In this document: piece after piece, positions 61,545-64,000 of the stretch
Layout: each line of letters begins with the position of its first letter
How positions within the stretch are numbered: position 1 is the stretch's first letter
Source: Sulfurovum sp. FS08-3
GTDB lineage: Bacteria > Campylobacterota > Campylobacteria > Campylobacterales > Sulfurovaceae
Length of the DNA: 64,000 nt
Assembly: GCA_000830175.1 (NCBI GenBank)
Contig: JQIS01000009.1
Span: 74,994 to 138,993 of the forward strand
Direction of reading: 5' to 3'
Translations under genes and position numbers: made by a program
Notes under the pieces: model-generated
Seen by the model: the letters and a program-made list of their open reading frames with translations, nothing else
The model's database searches: none
Told to the model about the DNA's origin: nothing

Positions 61545-64000
61545 GTTTAAATATTCAAAATTTAAAAGATAATCGAGATGAGAGACTTAAGGCGGAGATG
61601 GCGAGTTTGCTTTTTTTGATTGAAAAAACTTTTTTAAGTTGGTGGAAAGATAAAGGATATTTCAGTTGTGAAACGCCTTTATATGCAAATCAAAATCAAG
61701 AAATAGAAGCTATTCTAAAAACTGTTTTTCAAAATATGAAAATAGATAATTCTCATTTTACTAATGTACAAAATACGAGTATGATTAATCTTTGGGATAA
61801 TTTTTTCAATAATTGGAGAAATTGGAGAAGAAAAAAACAGCCTATTTTACAAAAACTTTATGGTGCTTCTGAGGGGCTAAATTCTGGTATTGAAAAAGGT
61901 AGTCCTAAAGAAAAAATTATAGGAGATTACCCTTGGCTTAGTAATAGTTTTGGCTCTTTTAAATCTATCGCAAATCCTAATTTGTTTGATGAAGTTCGTA
62001 ATGTTCATAAAAATGACATTATTGACTTACTCAATAGACTCTCTACAGCTGATTTTGATTTCTATAGTGATAGAAGAAAAATGTTTGAAATTATCAAAAC
62101 AATGTATCAAACTTTACCGTCGGATACAAGATTTCCTCTTAATGATACTACATTATGGGATCAAGCCTATATGGCAACTTCAATGTTTAAAGCTCTATTG
62201 GCTGGAGCATACTTACAACCGATTAATACAAATAGTTATGATTTGTCTAAAGTCAACTGGAGCATATTGGCTATTCAATACGATAAATTAGCACTTGCCG
62301 AAAAAGGACTCAAACCTGCTCATATACTTTGGTATCGAGAAACTTCTAAGCAAATAGATAATGAGGTAAAGAGAACTATTGAAACAGATTATGCTTTGGG
62401 CAATGAAGTTTATAGAGATGAGACAGGAATTTATTTTTTGGTGTCTGAAAATTTAATAGGTGTTGATAATGGAGATTTTTATGAACTGCATACAGATTTA
62501 GATGAAATAAAAAATAAGATTTTAGATATTTTTCACACTACCACCAATGATGAATTTTATCCTGCAATTTTGTTAAGTAAGCCTACTAGAGCTACGATGA
62601 ACCTAACAACTTTTTTGGAAAAAGCTAAAGAAAACTTCCTAAAAGCCGATTATTCAAAAAAAGAAAAACCCAATGAGATTGAAGATGCAATAGGTATTTG
62701 CCAAGTGTGTCAAAGTAGATTTGCAACTAAAATAAACGATGATATACCTATGTGTGAAATTTGCCAAAATAGAAAACAAGGACGAGTTGAGAAGTGGCTT
62801 AATAAACAAGAGGGTGAAACAATTTGGATAGGTGAATTAGCCGATAAAAATAATCGTGTAGCAATGGTTACTTTGAAATTTGAACTTATTGAGTGGTTAA
62901 ATGGTAGTTTACTTAGTAGTTTATTGGGGCAACGATTGGATTTATCTGCATTAAACTATCAAAATTATTTAGATGATATATTCAATACGCTAAAACAAAA
63001 TAAAAAACTAAATGAAACTCAATATATTAAAGATTATAGTGAGAATATTCCATCTAATCAAGCACTAAAAGCAGTTGTGGAAACTTGGTTTATTGAAAGG
63101 GCAATAGGCACAATTTATGAAAATTTTGTAATAGATGGCTTAAATAATAAAATTAACTTTCAAAATAGAATAATTGAATGGAACATTTTAACCGATGAGG
63201 AATTTAGATTTTTATCTAAACTCATTCTCCAATTCCTCCTACGCAAAAATCCATCTCCTGCGAGATTAAGAAGAGTTTGGGAGAGTACGGAGGGATTTTT
63301 TGAAGAGATAGAGAGAGATGTTTTGGGTGCTATCAAAGAGAAAAGAACCAAAGAAAACTTTGCTCAAAAAGTTCCTGATTTTGCATATTTGAAACCACAA
63401 ATCAATGAGGAATTTTACAAACGCTACTTCTCTATCCTTGACCCTACGCCTATCTCTTGGCAGTTTATTATCCCCACCGAAAAGATAGAATGTACGATAG
63501 AAAAAATCCAAAAACTTTACTATCAAAACTTCAAATATGTCAATGGCAAACTTCCGCTTCATATTGGTGTGGTGGTGCAAAACTACAAAAAACCGCTCTA
63601 TGTAGGTATCAAAGCGTTGCGAAATATACGCCGAGATGTAAAAGAGTGGAGTGCGTTAGCTAAAGATGAAAGTTTGAAAGATTTGAGTAGCCATCACAAA
63701 ACAGAAGAAACGGATAATCATTCACAAGATTTCTATTCACTCTATGAAACAGATAATCAAGCGTATGATTTTAGCCTTTTACCCTCAGAAAAGGGAGTCA
63801 AACCATATAACCCTACCGATACTTTTACCATCTATACAAACACCATAGATTTTGAACTTCTCGATACCAATGCAAGACGCAATGATATTGTTTATAACGA
63901 AAAAGCAAAGCGAACGATTAAACTCAAATCCAATCGCCCTTATAGTTGGGATGAGTGGGAGAAGTTTGAAAAGTTTAGAGAAGTATTTAAAAACAAAAGC
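61541..64000 (+). CDS. csx11: Csx11-like Cas10 of a type III-C module, 3' end outside window
   Basis: 820 codons open to the window end, no stop. Zinc ribbon CQVC...CEIC (387-408), then IGELADKNNRVAMVTLKFELIEWLNG (431-456) and KYVNGKLPLHIGVVV, blocks that I recognise as the Csx11 group of Cas10. The N-terminal helix NRDERLKAEMASLLFLIEK has F25-L26 where that group has the His-Asp of the HD nuclease, and LNDTTLWDQ (about 201-209) has Q where a second His is usual. Before FIIPTEKI, where GGDD would stand, the sequence reads PTPISWQ. Both enzymatic sites therefore seem lost. These comparisons are from memory of the family. Confidence 0.75.
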   Translation, partial: MSLNIQNLKDNRDERLKAEMASLLFLIEKTFLSWWKDKGYFSCETPLYANQNQEIEAILKTVFQNMKIDNSHFTNVQNTSMINLWDNFFNNWRNWRRKKQPILQKLYGASEGLNSGIEKGSPKEKIIGDYPWLSNSFGSFKSIANPNLFDEVRNVHKNDIIDLLNRLSTADFDFYSDRRKMFEIIKTMYQTLPSDTRFPLNDTTLWDQAYMATSMFKALLAGAYLQPINTNSYDLSKVNWSILAIQYDKLALAEKGLKPAHILWYRETSKQIDNEVKRTIETDYALGNEVYRDETGIYFLVSENLIGVDNGDFYELHTDLDEIKNKILDIFHTTTNDEFYPAILLSKPTRATMNLTTFLEKAKENFLKADYSKKEKPNEIEDAIGICQVCQSRFATKINDDIPMCEICQNRKQGRVEKWLNKQEGETIWIGELADKNNRVAMVTLKFELIEWLNGSLLSSLLGQRLDLSALNYQNYLDDIFNTLKQNKKLNETQYIKDYSENIPSNQALKAVVETWFIERAIGTIYENFVIDGLNNKINFQNRIIEWNILTDEEFRFLSKLILQFLLRKNPSPARLRRVWESTEGFFEEIERDVLGAIKEKRTKENFAQKVPDFAYLKPQINEEFYKRYFSILDPTPISWQFIIPTEKIECTIEKIQKLYYQNFKYVNGKLPLHIGVVVQNYKKPLYVGIKALRNIRRDVKEWSALAKDESLKDLSSHHKTEETDNHSQDFYSLYETDNQAYDFSLLPSEKGVKPYNPTDTFTIYTNTIDFELLDTNARRNDIVYNEKAKRTIKLKSNRPYSWDEWEKFEKFREVFKNKS

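Noticed and set aside
61950-62291. Plus-strand frame of 113 aa inside the last gene
   Set aside because: It lies wholly within the open Csx11-like frame from 61541, whose zinc ribbon and family blocks are clear.
1-64000. tRNA, rRNA or riboswitch genes
   Set aside because: I found no cloverleaf, rRNA segment or known riboswitch core by reading the spacers; a covariance-model scan would be decisive.

Overview
The window comes from a moderately AT-rich chromosome of the Campylobacterota (Sulfurovum/Sulfurimonas-like by protein flavour; genus not provable from this sequence). Pointers are the order trmB-ftsE-ftsX-envC, the cluster rpmH-rnpA-yidC-jag-mnmE, a carboxynorspermidine decarboxylase, a Tsa-type peroxiredoxin next to a Fur/PerR regulator, an HspR-type HAIR operator, and -10 boxes of the TATAAT/TACAAT kind.

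1-930 is the damaged 3' end of an Rpn nuclease gene plus a gene fragment. 991-18998 is mostly housekeeping: patB, tsaD, a metallophosphoesterase split at a G7 tract, a YyaL-like protein, tmk-coaD-ubiX, a periplasmic rhodanese, proA, an RluA-type pseudouridine synthase, trmB-ftsE-ftsX-envC, a sensor-kinase homologue that has lost its phosphotransfer residues, a secreted small heat-shock protein under a HAIR operator, and peroxiredoxin plus PerR-like regulator. 19013-25461 holds a compact set of two ATP-grasp ligase-like proteins, an M14 carboxypeptidase and an M20 peptidase. 25513-29675 is mlaD with a two-gene AT-rich cassette (ParB-like/AAA ATPase plus a TOPRIM-like protein) inserted at its 3' end and flanked by a duplicated, partly deleted mlaD end. 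29713-43777 is ordinary core genome (hemH, dus, dksA, rlmH, prmC, M48 protease, a lipoprotein, nspC, rpmH to mnmE).

43855 to the window end is a large composite CRISPR-Cas locus. A type I-B set (cas6, cas8b, cas7, cas5, cas3, cas4, cas2) is interrupted by two toxin-type modules: a PemK/MazF-like gene between cas6 and cas8b, and a DUF1778/GNAT pair between cas3 and cas4. At the place where cas1 normally sits, between cas4 and cas2, there is a complete type III-B operon (cmr1 to cmr6) with a CARF/PD-(D/E)XK Card1-like effector between cmr3 and cmr4. After cas2 a second type III module begins (second Cmr1, a RAMP protein, and a Csx11-like Cas10 that runs off the window), most like subtype III-C. 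No cas1 and no CRISPR array are visible.

The III-B Cas10 keeps the cyclase GGDD but has no HD nuclease; the Csx11-like protein seems to have lost both. The picture is a locus with I-B DNA interference, a cyclic-oligoadenylate signalling III-B arm with its own effector, and a possibly inactive or purely structural III-C arm. The most interesting candidates for new biology are the inserted ParB-AAA/TOPRIM cassette, the toxin gene between cas6 and cas8b (placed like a CreTA guard module), and the ATP-grasp/carboxypeptidase cluster.
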